From Sphingomonas ginsenosidimutans (GTDB lineage: Bacteria; Pseudomonadota; Alphaproteobacteria; Sphingomonadales; Sphingomonadaceae): DNA of 64,000 nucleotides. The notes below the pieces were generated by a model. That model did no database searches and was not told where the DNA came from. It was given only the letters and a program-made list of their open reading frames with translations. The stretch is from NCBI RefSeq assembly GCF_002374835.1, contig NZ_NWVD01000001.1, forward strand, positions 496,001 to 560,000, written 5' to 3'. Within the stretch, counting starts at the first letter, position 1, and every line of letters starts with the position of its first letter. Below, one piece after another: positions 54,726 through 63,323 of this stretch. The translations under genes and the position numbers were made by a program.

Positions 54726-54813
54726 GGATTGACCCCCGCCCGCCCGACCATCCACATGGTTTCGGCCATAATACTCCCCGGTCGCTGACAGCGCTATCAA
54801 TCCGGGGGGGAAT

Positions 54814-55494
54814 ATGTTGGGTTCCGGCGTGCGCAGCCTGATGAGCTGCCTGGTCGATGACGACATGACGATCTGCGACGTCGACGAAGGCTATGCCGCG
54901 GCGATCGGGCGGCCGCGTGAGGACGTGATCGGTTGCCATCTGCTGGACCTGATCCATCCCGATGATCGCGGGGTCTTCGCGGAACGGGTGCGGGCGCTGC
55001 GCGTCGACGGGCGCGGCTTTTCGATGACCCAGCGCCTCGCCGGCGACGACGCACAACGGGTGTGGCTGACCCATCACGTCTCGATGCTGCAACTCGGCGC
55101 CTGGCGCCGCGTGTCGATAACCATCGCCTATGAGGATTCGGCCCCCATCGACGATGAACGCCGCGCCCTGAAGCGCGCGGCGGAGCGCATCCTCGGCAAG
55201 CGGCGATTGCGCGAGCGTTACTGGGGCGCGGCGATGGTCGGCGAACCGGCATTCGACCTGCTGCTGGAACTGTTCGTGCAGGAAGCGGAGGGGCGCGCGG
55301 TCTATACCACCAGCGCGGCGGTCGCGTCGGGCGCGCCGCTGACGACCGCGCTGCGCCAGATCGCGATGCTGGTGGAGCACGGACTGGTCCGCCGGCTGCC
55401 CGATCCGATCGACCGGCGGCGCGTGATCGTGCAGCTGACCGCGGAGGGAACGCGGACGATGACCGATTATCTGGCCGCGACCGAGCGGCTGTGA
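54814..55494 (+). CDS. PAS domain - winged-helix (MarR-like) regulator
   Basis: 226 residues. Residues about 15-105 form a PAS domain ('MTICDVDEGYAAAIGRPRED', 'HLLDLIHPDDRGVFAERVRA'). Residues about 140-225 form a MarR-like winged helix ('LTTALRQIAMLVEHGLVRRL', 'DPIDRRRVIVQLTAEGTRTM'). It is likely a one-component sensor for light, redox or a small ligand; no chromophore-binding Cys motif of LOV type is seen. The target genes are unknown. Confidence 0.78.
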   Translation: MLGSGVRSLMSCLVDDDMTICDVDEGYAAAIGRPREDVIGCHLLDLIHPDDRGVFAERVRALRVDGRGFSMTQRLAGDDAQRVWLTHHVSMLQLGAWRRVSITIAYEDSAPIDDERRALKRAAERILGKRRLRERYWGAAMVGEPAFDLLLELFVQEAEGRAVYTTSAAVASGAPLTTALRQIAMLVEHGLVRRLPDPIDRRRVIVQLTAEGTRTMTDYLAATERL

Positions 55495-55556
55495 GCGTGC
55501 GCGCGGGACGGGCGCGTTAAAGCCGCGCTTACCGTCGTGCGGCTAACACCCCCGCC

Positions 55557-56744
55557 ATGCTGCGCGTCCTGACGCTGTCGACCCTGTTCCCGGACGCGAC
55601 GCGGCCGAATTTCGGCGTGTTCGTCGCGCGGCAGGTAGCGGCGCTGTCGCGGCGCGACGGGGTGGCGGTGCGCGTCGTCGCGCCGCTGGGACTGCCGCTT
55701 TGGCCGCTGTCGCGGCACCCACGCTATCGCGGCTGGGATGCGGTGCCGCGGCGCGAGGTGGGCGACGGCGTCACCGTCGATCGTCCGCGCTTCCGCATCA
55801 TGCCGGGTACGGGCGGGCGCTTTCATGTCGCCGCGCTGACCCGCGCGCTGGTGCCGCTGCTCGATTCGCTGCGCGCCGATTTCCCGTTCGACGTGATCGA
55901 TGCGTCCTTCTTCTTTCCCGACGGGCCGGCGGCGGTCGCGCTGGGCCGCCGTTATGGCGTTCCCGTGTCGATCAAGGCGCGCGGGGCGGACATCCACCAT
56001 TGGGGCCACGCCCCCTCCACTGCGGCGCAGGTACGTGCCGCCGGCCGCGCCGCCGACGGGCTGCTCGCGGTCAGCGCGGCGATGCGCGACGACATGGCCG
56101 CGATCGGCATCCCGGCGGAGCGGGTGCGGGTGCACCATACCGGCGTGGACCTGACCCGTTTCGCACCCGCCGGCGACCGCGACGCGCTGCGCGCTTCGCT
56201 GGGGATCGCCGGGCCGCTGGTGCTGTCGGTCGGCGCGCTGATCCCGCGCAAGGGGCATGATGTGGCGATCGCCGCGCTCGCCCGGCTGCCCGACGCGACG
56301 CTGGCGATCGCGGGGGAGGGGCCGGAGCACGTCCGGCTCGCCGCGCGCGCCGCGGCGGCGGGGGTGGCCGATCGCGTCCGCCTGCTCGGCCCGGTCGCGC
56401 ATGACGATCTGCCGCGCTGGTTCGCCGCCGCCGATGTCATGGCGCTGGCCTCCTCGTCGGAGGGGCTGGCCAATGCCTGGGTCGAATCGCTCGCCTGCGG
56501 AACGCCGATCGTCATCACCGACGTCGGCGGCGCGCGCGACGTGGTGCGCGATGATGCCGCGGGGCGGATTGTCGCGCGCGATCCGGCGGCGGTCGCGCGC
56601 GCAATCGGCGACCTGCTGACGCATCCCCCAGCGCGCGACGCGGTGCGTGCGCACGCGCTGCGCTTCACCTGGGATGCCAATGCCGCGGCACTGCACGCGC
56701 ATCTCGCGGGGCTGGTTCACCTGCATCAGGCGGCGGGTGGTTGA
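55557..56744 (+). CDS. GT4-family glycosyltransferase
   Basis: 395 residues with two Rossmann-like halves (GT-B). The N-terminal half has 'VLTLSTLFPDATRPNFGVFV' and the C-terminal half 'LVLSVGALIPRKGHDVAIAA', 'DDLPRWFAAADVMALASSSE' and 'GLANAWVESLACGTPIVITD', the EX7E-type donor site. It transfers a sugar from a nucleotide donor, probably to a surface glycan or lipid. The downstream DUF983 gene starts 31 bases later. Confidence 0.88.
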   Translation: MLRVLTLSTLFPDATRPNFGVFVARQVAALSRRDGVAVRVVAPLGLPLWPLSRHPRYRGWDAVPRREVGDGVTVDRPRFRIMPGTGGRFHVAALTRALVPLLDSLRADFPFDVIDASFFFPDGPAAVALGRRYGVPVSIKARGADIHHWGHAPSTAAQVRAAGRAADGLLAVSAAMRDDMAAIGIPAERVRVHHTGVDLTRFAPAGDRDALRASLGIAGPLVLSVGALIPRKGHDVAIAALARLPDATLAIAGEGPEHVRLAARAAAAGVADRVRLLGPVAHDDLPRWFAAADVMALASSSEGLANAWVESLACGTPIVITDVGGARDVVRDDAAGRIVARDPAAVARAIGDLLTHPPARDAVRAHALRFTWDANAAALHAHLAGLVHLHQAAGG

Positions 56745-56775
56745 TGCCGCGCCGCCCGGCGCGCACAGCGGGGCG

Positions 56776-57192
56776 ATGGATACGCACGACACCGACGGCG
56801 ATCGCTTCGTCGACGCCGCGGGGCACCGCTGGACACCGCTCAGCCCGCTCAGGACCGGGCCGGCGGGGCGCTGCCCGCGCTGCGGGAAGGGACATATCTT
56901 CCGCGGCTTCCTGACGCTCCGCGACGGGTGCGAGGTGTGCGGGCTGGATTATTCCTATGCGGACCCGGCGGACGGGCCGGCGGTGTTCGTGCAATTGTTC
57001 GCGTGCATTCCCGGCGTGGTCGTCACGCTGATGCTCCAGATCCTCGCCAGCCCGCCATGGTGGGTACATCTGCTGGTCAGCATGCCGGTGCTGATCGTCA
57101 GCACCGTCCTGCCGCTCCGCCCGATCAAGGGGTGGCTGGTCGCCAGCCAGTTCTATTTCCGCGCGCGCGAAGGGCGGCTGGTGGACGAGTGA
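56776..57192 (+). CDS. DUF983 membrane protein with zinc-ribbon
   Basis: 138 residues. Two CxxC pairs ('GRCPRCGKGHIFRGF', 'DGCEVCGLDYSY') form a probable zinc ribbon before two membrane helices ('CIPGVVVTLMLQILASPPWW', 'LLVSMPVLIVSTVLPL'). The family is common in alphaproteobacteria, often beside cytochrome oxidase genes, and its role is unknown. It follows the glycosyltransferase. Confidence 0.85.
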   Translation: MDTHDTDGDRFVDAAGHRWTPLSPLRTGPAGRCPRCGKGHIFRGFLTLRDGCEVCGLDYSYADPADGPAVFVQLFACIPGVVVTLMLQILASPPWWVHLLVSMPVLIVSTVLPLRPIKGWLVASQFYFRAREGRLVDE

Positions 57193-57247
57193 GCCGGTAG
57201 GGGCGGTCGCTCCGGCGTCACCGCGGAGGCGGCCGATGCCGCCGCCC

Positions 57248-57634
57248 TTACGCCTCCAGCGGGTATAGCGCCGCCGCGATCTGCCGGTCTTCGGCGCGCA
57301 GGATGCCCCAGGCGCGCGCGGCGGCGCGGCTGTCCATCGTCTCCACCCCGATCCCGCGTGCCTCCAGCGCTGCGACCAGCGCGCGCGGCGCGCGGCGCAG
57401 TTCGGCGCCGGTGCCGATCAGGATGAATTCCAGCGGCCCCGCCAGGATCGGCGCCAGCGCCGCGTCGTCCAGCGCCGCCAGTTCCGGCGGGGACCAGCCG
57501 TCGGCGCGCGTCGCGGTCAGCAGCAGCGCCGGGTACACCCCCATCGTCCCGTCGGGCGCATCCACCTTGAACCCGCCCGCGCCGAAACCGCGCACCAGCG
57601 GCCCGGCGGCCGGCCGGTCGCGGTCGACGCGCAT
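57248..57634 (-). CDS. Mth938-like (DUF498) domain protein
   Basis: 128 residues, one alpha-beta domain: 'VRGFGAGGFKVDAP', 'AGPLEFILIGTGAELRRAP', 'ALEARGIGVETMDSRAAARA'. Homologues include the mitochondrial complex I assembly factor NDUFAF3. Its start overlaps the secF stop by one base, and it is last in the yajC-secD-secF operon. A role in insertion or assembly of a membrane complex is inferred from this order. Confidence 0.85.
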   Translation of the reverse strand: MRVDRDRPAAGPLVRGFGAGGFKVDAPDGTMGVYPALLLTATRADGWSPPELAALDDAALAPILAGPLEFILIGTGAELRRAPRALVAALEARGIGVETMDSRAAARAWGILRAEDRQIAAALYPLEA

Positions 57635-58608
57635 CAGGTGCGCGGGCCCACGCGCTCGGCATCGCCGATGCCGCCGCCGCGCCTGGGCTTGTCGTCCGCC
57701 TCCGGCTCGGCGCGCAGCCCCAGCGAGATCAGCAGCGAGGACGAGACATAGATCGACGAGTAGGTGCCGACGACGATGCCCAGCACCATCGCGGCGGTGA
57801 ACCCGCGCAGCACGTGCCCGCCCAGGAACAGCATTGCGAGCAGCGCCAGCAGGATCGTGACCGAGGTCATGACGGTGCGCGGCAGCGTTTCGTTGACCGA
57901 CAGGTTGACGATCTCGCGCATCTCCATCTTGCGATAGCGGCGCATGTTCTCGCGGATGCGGTCGTCGATGACGATCTTGTCGTTGATCGAATAGCCGATG
58001 ATGGTCAGCACCGCGGCGACGATGTTCAGGTCGAACTCGAACTGCGTCAGCGCGAAGAAACCCAATGTCATCAACAGGTCGTGGACGATCGCGACGATCG
58101 TCGACACGCCGAACTGCCATTCGAAGCGGAAGATCGCGAACAGGCCGATGCCGATGATCGCCAGCACCACCGCCAGCACGCCGTTGCGGATCAACTCGCC
58201 CGATACCTTGCCCGACACGGTGGAATAGCGGCGGAATTCGGCGCCGGGGAATTGCTGCGACAGCGCGGCCTCGACCTTGCGCACCGCGGCATTGGTCGCG
58301 CCTTCGTCGCCGCCCTGCTGCACCGGCAGGCGGATGGTGATGGTGCGCGGGTCGCCGAACTGCTGGAGGGAGGCCTCGCCCACGCCCTGTGCATCCACCA
58401 CGGCGCGCACGCGGTCCAGATCGGGGCTGGCCGCGAAGCGCTCCTCGATCATCAGGCCGCCTTCGAAATCGACGCCGAAGTTCAGCCCCTTGTACACGGT
58501 CAGCCCGACCGCCAGCACGCTGAGCAGCAGCGTCAGGCCGAACGCGAGCCCGCGCAGGCGGACGAAATCGAAATTGGTATCGTCGGGGACGAGCTTGAGC
58601 AGTTTCAT
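57634..58608 (-). CDS. secF: protein translocase subunit SecF
   Basis: 324 residues, six membrane helices and a large periplasmic loop. SecF pairs with SecD to pull proteins out of the Sec channel using the proton gradient. Conserved: 'GLNFGVDFEGGLMIEERFAA', 'TIIGYSINDKIVIDDRIREN' and 'LPRTVMTSVTILLALLAM'. The gap to secD holds a two-hairpin repeat. Confidence 0.96.
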   Translation of the reverse strand: MKLLKLVPDDTNFDFVRLRGLAFGLTLLLSVLAVGLTVYKGLNFGVDFEGGLMIEERFAASPDLDRVRAVVDAQGVGEASLQQFGDPRTITIRLPVQQGGDEGATNAAVRKVEAALSQQFPGAEFRRYSTVSGKVSGELIRNGVLAVVLAIIGIGLFAIFRFEWQFGVSTIVAIVHDLLMTLGFFALTQFEFDLNIVAAVLTIIGYSINDKIVIDDRIRENMRRYRKMEMREIVNLSVNETLPRTVMTSVTILLALLAMLFLGGHVLRGFTAAMVLGIVVGTYSSIYVSSSLLISLGLRAEPEADDKPRRGGGIGDAERVGPRT

Positions 58609-58619
58609 AGCATTTCACC

Positions 58620-58681
58620 GTCACCCCAGCGAAGGCTGGGGTCTTTCTCCAACGGGGAGACCCCGGCCTTCGCCGGGGTGA
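58620..58681. repeat. two-hairpin palindromic unit between secD and secF
   Basis: ACCCCAGC / GCTGGGGT with loop GAAG (58623-58642) and ACCCCGGC / GCCGGGGT with loop CTTC (58660-58679); the unit opens and closes with GTCACCCC / GGGGTGAC. Same design as the glnB-glnA unit. Confidence 0.85.
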
Positions 58682-58696
58682 CGCGGGGGCGGGCGA

Positions 58697-60298
58697 TCAT
58701 ATGTTGATCGTCTTCGGCTTGGCGCGGCGCAGCCATCCGGCGACGAGCATCCGGGTGAAGGTGACCGCGGTGAACACGCTGGTGGCGATGCCGATCAGCA
58801 GCACGACCGCGAAGCCCTTCACCGGGCCGGAACCCAGCACGAACATGATGATGCCCGAAATGGCGTGGGTGACGTTCGCCTCGAAGATCGTGCGGCTGGC
58901 TTCCTTGTAGCCAAGCTCCACCGACTGGACGATGTTGCGCCCGCGCCGCCGCTCTTCGCGGATGCGCTCGTTGATCAGCACGTTGGCGTCCACCGCGGTG
59001 CCGATCGTCAGCACGAAGCCCGCGATACCGGGCAGCGTCAGCGTGCCGTTCAGCAGCGCCATCACGCCCAGGATGACGAACACGTTGATGACCACCGCCA
59101 GGTTCGCATAGAATCCGAACCGGCCGTAGGTGATGAGCATGAACGCCACCACCAGCGCCACCGCGACTGCGGAGGCCAGGATGCCGGCGCGGATCGAATC
59201 GGCGCCCAGGTCCGGCCCGACAGTCGATTCCTCCACCACCTTCAGCGCGATCGGCAGCTTGCCCGATCGCAGCGCGATCGCCAGCTGGTTGGCGCTTTCG
59301 ACGGTGAACCCGCCGTTGATCGCCGCGCGGCCGCCCATGATCGGCTCGTTGATGTTCGGCGCCGAGATGACCGTATTGTCGAGGATGATCGCGAACGGCT
59401 TGCCGACGTTTTCCTGCGTCGTGCGCGCGAAGCGGCGGCCGCCCTGGCTGTCGAAGGTGATCGACACCTGCGGCGCGTTGGTCTGCGGCTCGAATTCCTG
59501 CCGCGCGTCGGACAGCATGTCGCCGGTCAGGATCGCGCTGCGCCGCACCGCGATGAACGGCACGCCCGACGGGTTGTTAGGATAGGGCAGGATCTGGTCG
59601 CCCGCCGGCGCCTGGCCGCGCGCCAGCGCCTGCGGATCGGCGGTGGTGTCGACCAGCTTGAATTCGAGCTTGGCGGTCTTGCCCAGCAGGTCCTTCAGCG
59701 CCTGCGGGTTCTGCAGGCCGGGCACCTGCACGACGATGCGATTGGTGCCCTGGCGCACGATCGTCGGCTCGCGCGTGCCCATTTCGTCGATGCGGCGCCG
59801 CACGACCTCGGTCGCATCGCCCATCGCGGTGTCGACCGCCTGCGCCAGCCCGGCGGCGGTGGGGGTCAGCACGAAGCGGCTGGTGTCCACCACCTGGATG
59901 TCCCACTGCCGCTGGCCGGTCATTCCCGCGCCGGTGCCGGTGATCGACAGCAGCCGTTCGCGCGCGGCGTCGACCTGCGACGGGTCGCGCAGCATGAACG
60001 ACAGCTGGCCGTTACGGCTGGAAATGTCGCCGATCTCGATGCGCGGGTTCTGGCGGCGCATCTCGGTCTGCACCTGTTCGCGCATCGCCTCGACGCGCGT
60101 CGCCGCGACGTCGTTGGTGTCCGCCTCCAGCAGCAGGTAGCTGCCGCCGGCCAGGTCCAGCCCCTTGTTGACGCGCGGCAGATGGATGCCCCACGACTTG
60201 GTGACCTCCTCCGGCACGAACGTCGGGATCGACAGCGATACGAGCGCGATCAGGATCAGCCAGATCCCGGCCACCTTCCAGCGGGGAAAGTCCAGCAT
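58697..60298 (-). CDS. secD: protein translocase subunit SecD
   Basis: 533 residues with six membrane helices and the large periplasmic P1 domain. Conserved: 'KGLDLAGGSYLLLEADTNDV', 'GFTVESANQLAIALRSGKLP', 'LTIGTAVDANVLINERIREE'. It starts one base after the yajC stop. Works with SecF and YajC at the SecYEG channel. Confidence 0.97.
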   Translation of the reverse strand: MLDFPRWKVAGIWLILIALVSLSIPTFVPEEVTKSWGIHLPRVNKGLDLAGGSYLLLEADTNDVAATRVEAMREQVQTEMRRQNPRIEIGDISSRNGQLSFMLRDPSQVDAARERLLSITGTGAGMTGQRQWDIQVVDTSRFVLTPTAAGLAQAVDTAMGDATEVVRRRIDEMGTREPTIVRQGTNRIVVQVPGLQNPQALKDLLGKTAKLEFKLVDTTADPQALARGQAPAGDQILPYPNNPSGVPFIAVRRSAILTGDMLSDARQEFEPQTNAPQVSITFDSQGGRRFARTTQENVGKPFAIILDNTVISAPNINEPIMGGRAAINGGFTVESANQLAIALRSGKLPIALKVVEESTVGPDLGADSIRAGILASAVAVALVVAFMLITYGRFGFYANLAVVINVFVILGVMALLNGTLTLPGIAGFVLTIGTAVDANVLINERIREERRRGRNIVQSVELGYKEASRTIFEANVTHAISGIIMFVLGSGPVKGFAVVLLIGIATSVFTAVTFTRMLVAGWLRRAKPKTINI

Positions 60299-60299
60299 G

Positions 60300-60638
60300 T
60301 CAGTCGTTCGCCGGCTTGCCGCCCAGCGGGGTCACTTCCGCCAGCGTCGCCTTGACCACGCGCACCTTGACGTTGGGGGCGATCTCCACCTCGACGATCG
60401 TGTCCTCGACGCGGGTGACCTTGCCGACCAGTCCGCCGGCGGTGACGACCGAATCGCCCTTCTTCACGCCGGCGACGGCGGCCTGCAACGCCTTCATGCG
60501 GCTTTGCTGCGGGCGGATCATCAGGAAGTAGAAGACGATGAAGACGAGGAACAGCGGCGCAAGGCTGAGGAAACCGGCGAAGCCGCCCGAGGAGGCGGCG
60601 CCGGTCGCGGATTGCGCATAGGCGGGAGAGATCAGCAT
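60300..60638 (-). CDS. yajC: preprotein translocase accessory subunit YajC
   Basis: 112 residues, one membrane helix ('LAPLFLVFIVFYFLMIRPQQ') and a small soluble domain ('KKGDSVVTAGGLVGKVTRVE'). YajC binds SecDF-YidC. First gene of the yajC-secD-secF-Mth938 operon. Confidence 0.94.
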   Translation of the reverse strand: MLISPAYAQSATGAASSGGFAGFLSLAPLFLVFIVFYFLMIRPQQSRMKALQAAVAGVKKGDSVVTAGGLVGKVTRVEDTIVEVEIAPNVKVRVVKATLAEVTPLGGKPAND

Positions 60639-60790
60639 CGGATTCCGTGCATGGCCATGGAGCGGCCGGGGTACGGCCGCTGGAAGGCGTTGCCGCTATC
60701 ATCGCGCGGCGCGCCGCGCAACGTCGGCGTAATGGCGGCCATCATCCGCTTGCATCCTGCGCGGCCGCGGCGTAGAGGCGCCCCCTCGGT

Positions 60791-60867
60791 CGGGGCGTAG
60801 CGCAGCCTGGTAGCGCATCACACTGGGGGTGTGGGGGTCGCAGGTTCGAATCCTGTCGCCCCGACCA
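60791..60867 (+). tRNA. tRNA-Pro (anticodon GGG)
   Basis: 77 bases including an encoded CCA. The acceptor stem CGGGGCG pairs with CGCCCCG; the D arm, the anticodon loop CTGGGGG (anticodon GGG, reading CCC/CCU) and the T arm with GTTCGAATC-like loop all fold. 86 bases before the tRNA-Arg gene. Confidence 0.93.
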
Positions 60868-60953
60868 GAGATTTCCTTCCACATCGTCGGATCGCCCGCC
60901 GCGCGGCAAGCGCGTTGATTCCGGCGCGCCGGCGCGATACCCCGTCCGCGCGT

Positions 60954-61030
60954 GCCCCCGTAGCTCAGCAGGATAGAGCGACGGTTTCCTAAACCGCAGG
61001 TCGTGAGTTCGAATCTCGCCGGGGGCACCA
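60954..61030 (+). tRNA. tRNA-Arg (anticodon CCU)
   Basis: 77 bases with encoded CCA. The acceptor stem GCCCCCG pairs with CGGGGGC; the anticodon loop TTCCTAA gives anticodon CCU, reading the AGG codon, which is rare in such GC-rich genomes. The next protein gene starts 17 bases after its end. Confidence 0.93.
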
Positions 61031-61047
61031 CAACCGGGAAGGGCGCG

Positions 61048-62814
61048 ATGATGCAGGCGCGGAGGCGCGCGGTCGCGGCGGCGGCGGGGCTGGCGATCGG
61101 ACTGGGGCTGGCCAGCGTCGCACTGGCGTGGCTGACCGGCGGGTTGACCGGCAGTTTCCTCGGCCCCGACGAATCGGCGCATTACGTCAACACGTTGTTC
61201 ATCGCCGACTGGCTGCGCGCCGGATTGCCCGCGCCGATGGCGTTCGCGCGCGATTTCTATGTCCATTATCCCAAGCTGTCGATCGGCCACTGGCCGCCCG
61301 GCTGGTATGCGCTGCTCGCCCCCGCCGCGGCGCTTTGGTGGCCGGGGGCGGCGGCGGCGGCGGTCGTCAGCGCATTCGTCGCCGGGCTGCCCGCGATCCT
61401 GCCCGCCTGGGCGCTGGCGCGCGCCGGGGCGTGGCGCGCCGGGATCGCGGCCGCGCTGGCGATGCTTGTCCTGCCGCTGGTGGTGGAAAGCGCGCGCGCG
61501 TTCCTGCTCGACCAGCCGGTGGCGCTGGTGGCCGGGCTGGCGGCGATCGCGTGGCTGCGCGCGGCCGAGCGGCCCGGCTGGCGGCGGTTCCTGCTGTTCG
61601 GCGCGCTGGCCGCGTTCGCGCCGCTGGTGAAGGGCAATGGCGCGCTGGTCGCGCTGATCCCGCCGATCGAGATCGCGCTGTCGCGGCGCTGGGCGCTGCT
61701 GCGCGACCGGCGATTGTGGGCGACGGGCGCGCTGACCGCGCTGGTCGTCGCCCCGTGGTACTACGTGTCGTTCCGCATTTCGGCGGGCGGGTTCAACTAT
61801 GCGCCCGGCCCGGCCTATGCCTGGCTGGCGCTGCGCAGCAATGCGGCGGCGCTGTTGGGGGAAGTGGGCGCCGCGGGCGTCATGCTGTCTCTATGGGGAG
61901 CGGCGGGCGGCTGGCGCGATCCGCGCGCGGGGGCGGTGGTGCGGCTGGCGCTGGCCGCGATCGCGGCGACGCTGGCGTTCCAGTCGATCGTGCCGGTTGC
62001 GCTCGACGCTCGCTACGTGCTGCCCGCGGTACCGTGGTGCGTCGCGCTGGCGGCGCTGGGAGTGGTGCGGGCGTGGCGCCACGGCGGCGCGGCGATGCGC
62101 GCCGCGGCGATCGCGCTGCCCGCCGCCGCGCTCGCATCGCCCGTGGTGGCGCTGGTCCGGCTGGAGCCCAAGCGTGACATGGCCGCCCCCACGATCGTCG
62201 CGGCGATGCGGCAGGATTCGTGGATCTGGATGGTCGACGGCCGCGCGGGGGGCGAAGGGGCGATCATCGCCGAGGTCGCACATCGCGACTGCGGGATGCG
62301 GACGATGTGGGTGGCGCGCGCGTCGCAATGGCTGGCCGGCAGCGACTTCATGGGGCGCGGCTATCACGTCATCGCGCGCACGCCCGACGCGGCGCGCACG
62401 ATCCTGAACCGGATCGGCGTGTCGGGGGTGGTGATCGTGCGCGACCGGCTGCAGGATCCTTACCCGCACAGCGCGATCCTGCTGCGCGCGGTCACGCAGG
62501 GCGGCTATATCGTGACCCGCCACCGTTTCGCGCGCGGCCTGGGCGAGGTGATCGTCGCCCGGCGCGACGGCGCGGTGCTGCCGCATGTCCACGTGCTGGA
62601 GGACGCCATCGCGTCGAACAACCTGCGTGTGATGACGAGCCCGGTGACGCGCCCGGTGACACCTCCGGTGACGGGCGCGCCGGTGTCGCCCGCGGTCCGG
62701 GCGGTGCGACCGGTCGGCGGCGCGGGCCCCGCTGCGCCGGCAATCGCGGTGACGCCGCCGCCGCCGCCGGTCGACCTGCCCGACCCGCAACAGGCCTATC
62801 CGCGCTGTCGCTGA
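61048..62814 (+). CDS. multi-pass GT39/ArnT-like glycosyltransferase
   Basis: About 588 residues with roughly ten membrane helices in the first 390 residues and a soluble C-terminal domain. The first periplasmic loop holds 'LGPDESAHYVNTLFIADWLR', the Asp-Glu motif typical of PMT/ArnT transferases that use polyprenyl-phosphate sugars. The last 60 residues are a Pro/Val-rich tail with 'PVTRPVTPPVTGAPVSP' repeats. The ATG at 61048 follows GGGAAGGG; an in-frame start further upstream would lie inside the tRNA. Acceptor unknown. Confidence 0.78.
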   Translation: MMQARRRAVAAAAGLAIGLGLASVALAWLTGGLTGSFLGPDESAHYVNTLFIADWLRAGLPAPMAFARDFYVHYPKLSIGHWPPGWYALLAPAAALWWPGAAAAAVVSAFVAGLPAILPAWALARAGAWRAGIAAALAMLVLPLVVESARAFLLDQPVALVAGLAAIAWLRAAERPGWRRFLLFGALAAFAPLVKGNGALVALIPPIEIALSRRWALLRDRRLWATGALTALVVAPWYYVSFRISAGGFNYAPGPAYAWLALRSNAAALLGEVGAAGVMLSLWGAAGGWRDPRAGAVVRLALAAIAATLAFQSIVPVALDARYVLPAVPWCVALAALGVVRAWRHGGAAMRAAAIALPAAALASPVVALVRLEPKRDMAAPTIVAAMRQDSWIWMVDGRAGGEGAIIAEVAHRDCGMRTMWVARASQWLAGSDFMGRGYHVIARTPDAARTILNRIGVSGVVIVRDRLQDPYPHSAILLRAVTQGGYIVTRHRFARGLGEVIVARRDGAVLPHVHVLEDAIASNNLRVMTSPVTRPVTPPVTGAPVSPAVRAVRPVGGAGPAAPAIAVTPPPPPVDLPDPQQAYPRCR

Positions 62815-62947
62815 TCCCGCGTCGGGCGATGACGGCACCGGCCGTCTGCGACGAGCGGCGGCGACATGGGGAAATTGGCGGGAGCCCTGTCGCTCCACCG
62901 CCTGTGACGCTCGCCCGCGGCAATGCGCGCGGCGCGGGTCCGGGTGC

Positions 62948-62982
62948 GCCCGCCGCGCGCGTCGTCGCGCGGCGCGGCGGGC
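62948..62982. terminator. GC-rich hairpin between converging genes
   Basis: 11-bp perfect stem GCCCGCCGCGC / GCGCGGCGGGC (62948-62958 and 62972-62982), with further GCG/CGC pairing in the loop. It lies between the ends of the glycosyltransferase (62814) and SWIB (62995) genes. There is no T-run, so function as a terminator is uncertain; the rest of the 180-base gap shows nothing else. Confidence 0.35.
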
Positions 62983-62994
62983 GGCACGATGCCG

Positions 62995-63276
62995 TCAGGC
63001 CTTGACGTGCTGCGAGATGTACTTGTTCATTTCGAACATCGTCACCTTGTCGCGGCCGAAGACCTTCTTCAGCTTCTCGTCGGCGAGGATCTCGCGCTTG
63101 TTCTCCGGGTTCTGCAGGTTGTTGGACTTGATATAGTCCCACACCTTGCTGATGACCTGGCTGCGCGGCAGCTTCTCGTTGCCGACGACCGCACCCAGTT
63201 CAGCCGACGGCTGCACGGGGGCATGGATGCCGCCGGTCTTGGGGGCAGCTGCGTCGGCCTTGGTCTTGGTAGCCAT
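62995..63276 (-). CDS. SWIB/MDM2-domain protein
   Basis: 93 residues. After a basic Ala-rich N-terminus ('MATKTKADAAAPKTG') comes a single SWIB domain ('SRSQVISKVWDYIKSNNLQ'-like: 'PRSQVISKVWDYIKSNNLQN', 'KREILADEKLKKVFGRDKV', 'MFEMNKYISQHVKA'). In eukaryotes the domain belongs to chromatin-remodelling complexes; small bacterial copies occur in Chlamydia and alphaproteobacteria and may act on DNA. A strong SD (AGGAAGGA) precedes the ATG. Confidence 0.92.
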   Translation of the reverse strand: MATKTKADAAAPKTGGIHAPVQPSAELGAVVGNEKLPRSQVISKVWDYIKSNNLQNPENKREILADEKLKKVFGRDKVTMFEMNKYISQHVKA

Positions 63277-63323
63277 TACATTCCTTCCTGTTGCGCCGGC
63301 CAACGGGCCGGCTCCTCGCGGAA

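Noticed and set aside
60954..61047. An upstream start for the glycosyltransferase at 61003
   Set aside because: It lies inside the tRNA-Arg gene; the ATG at 61048 has its own SD.
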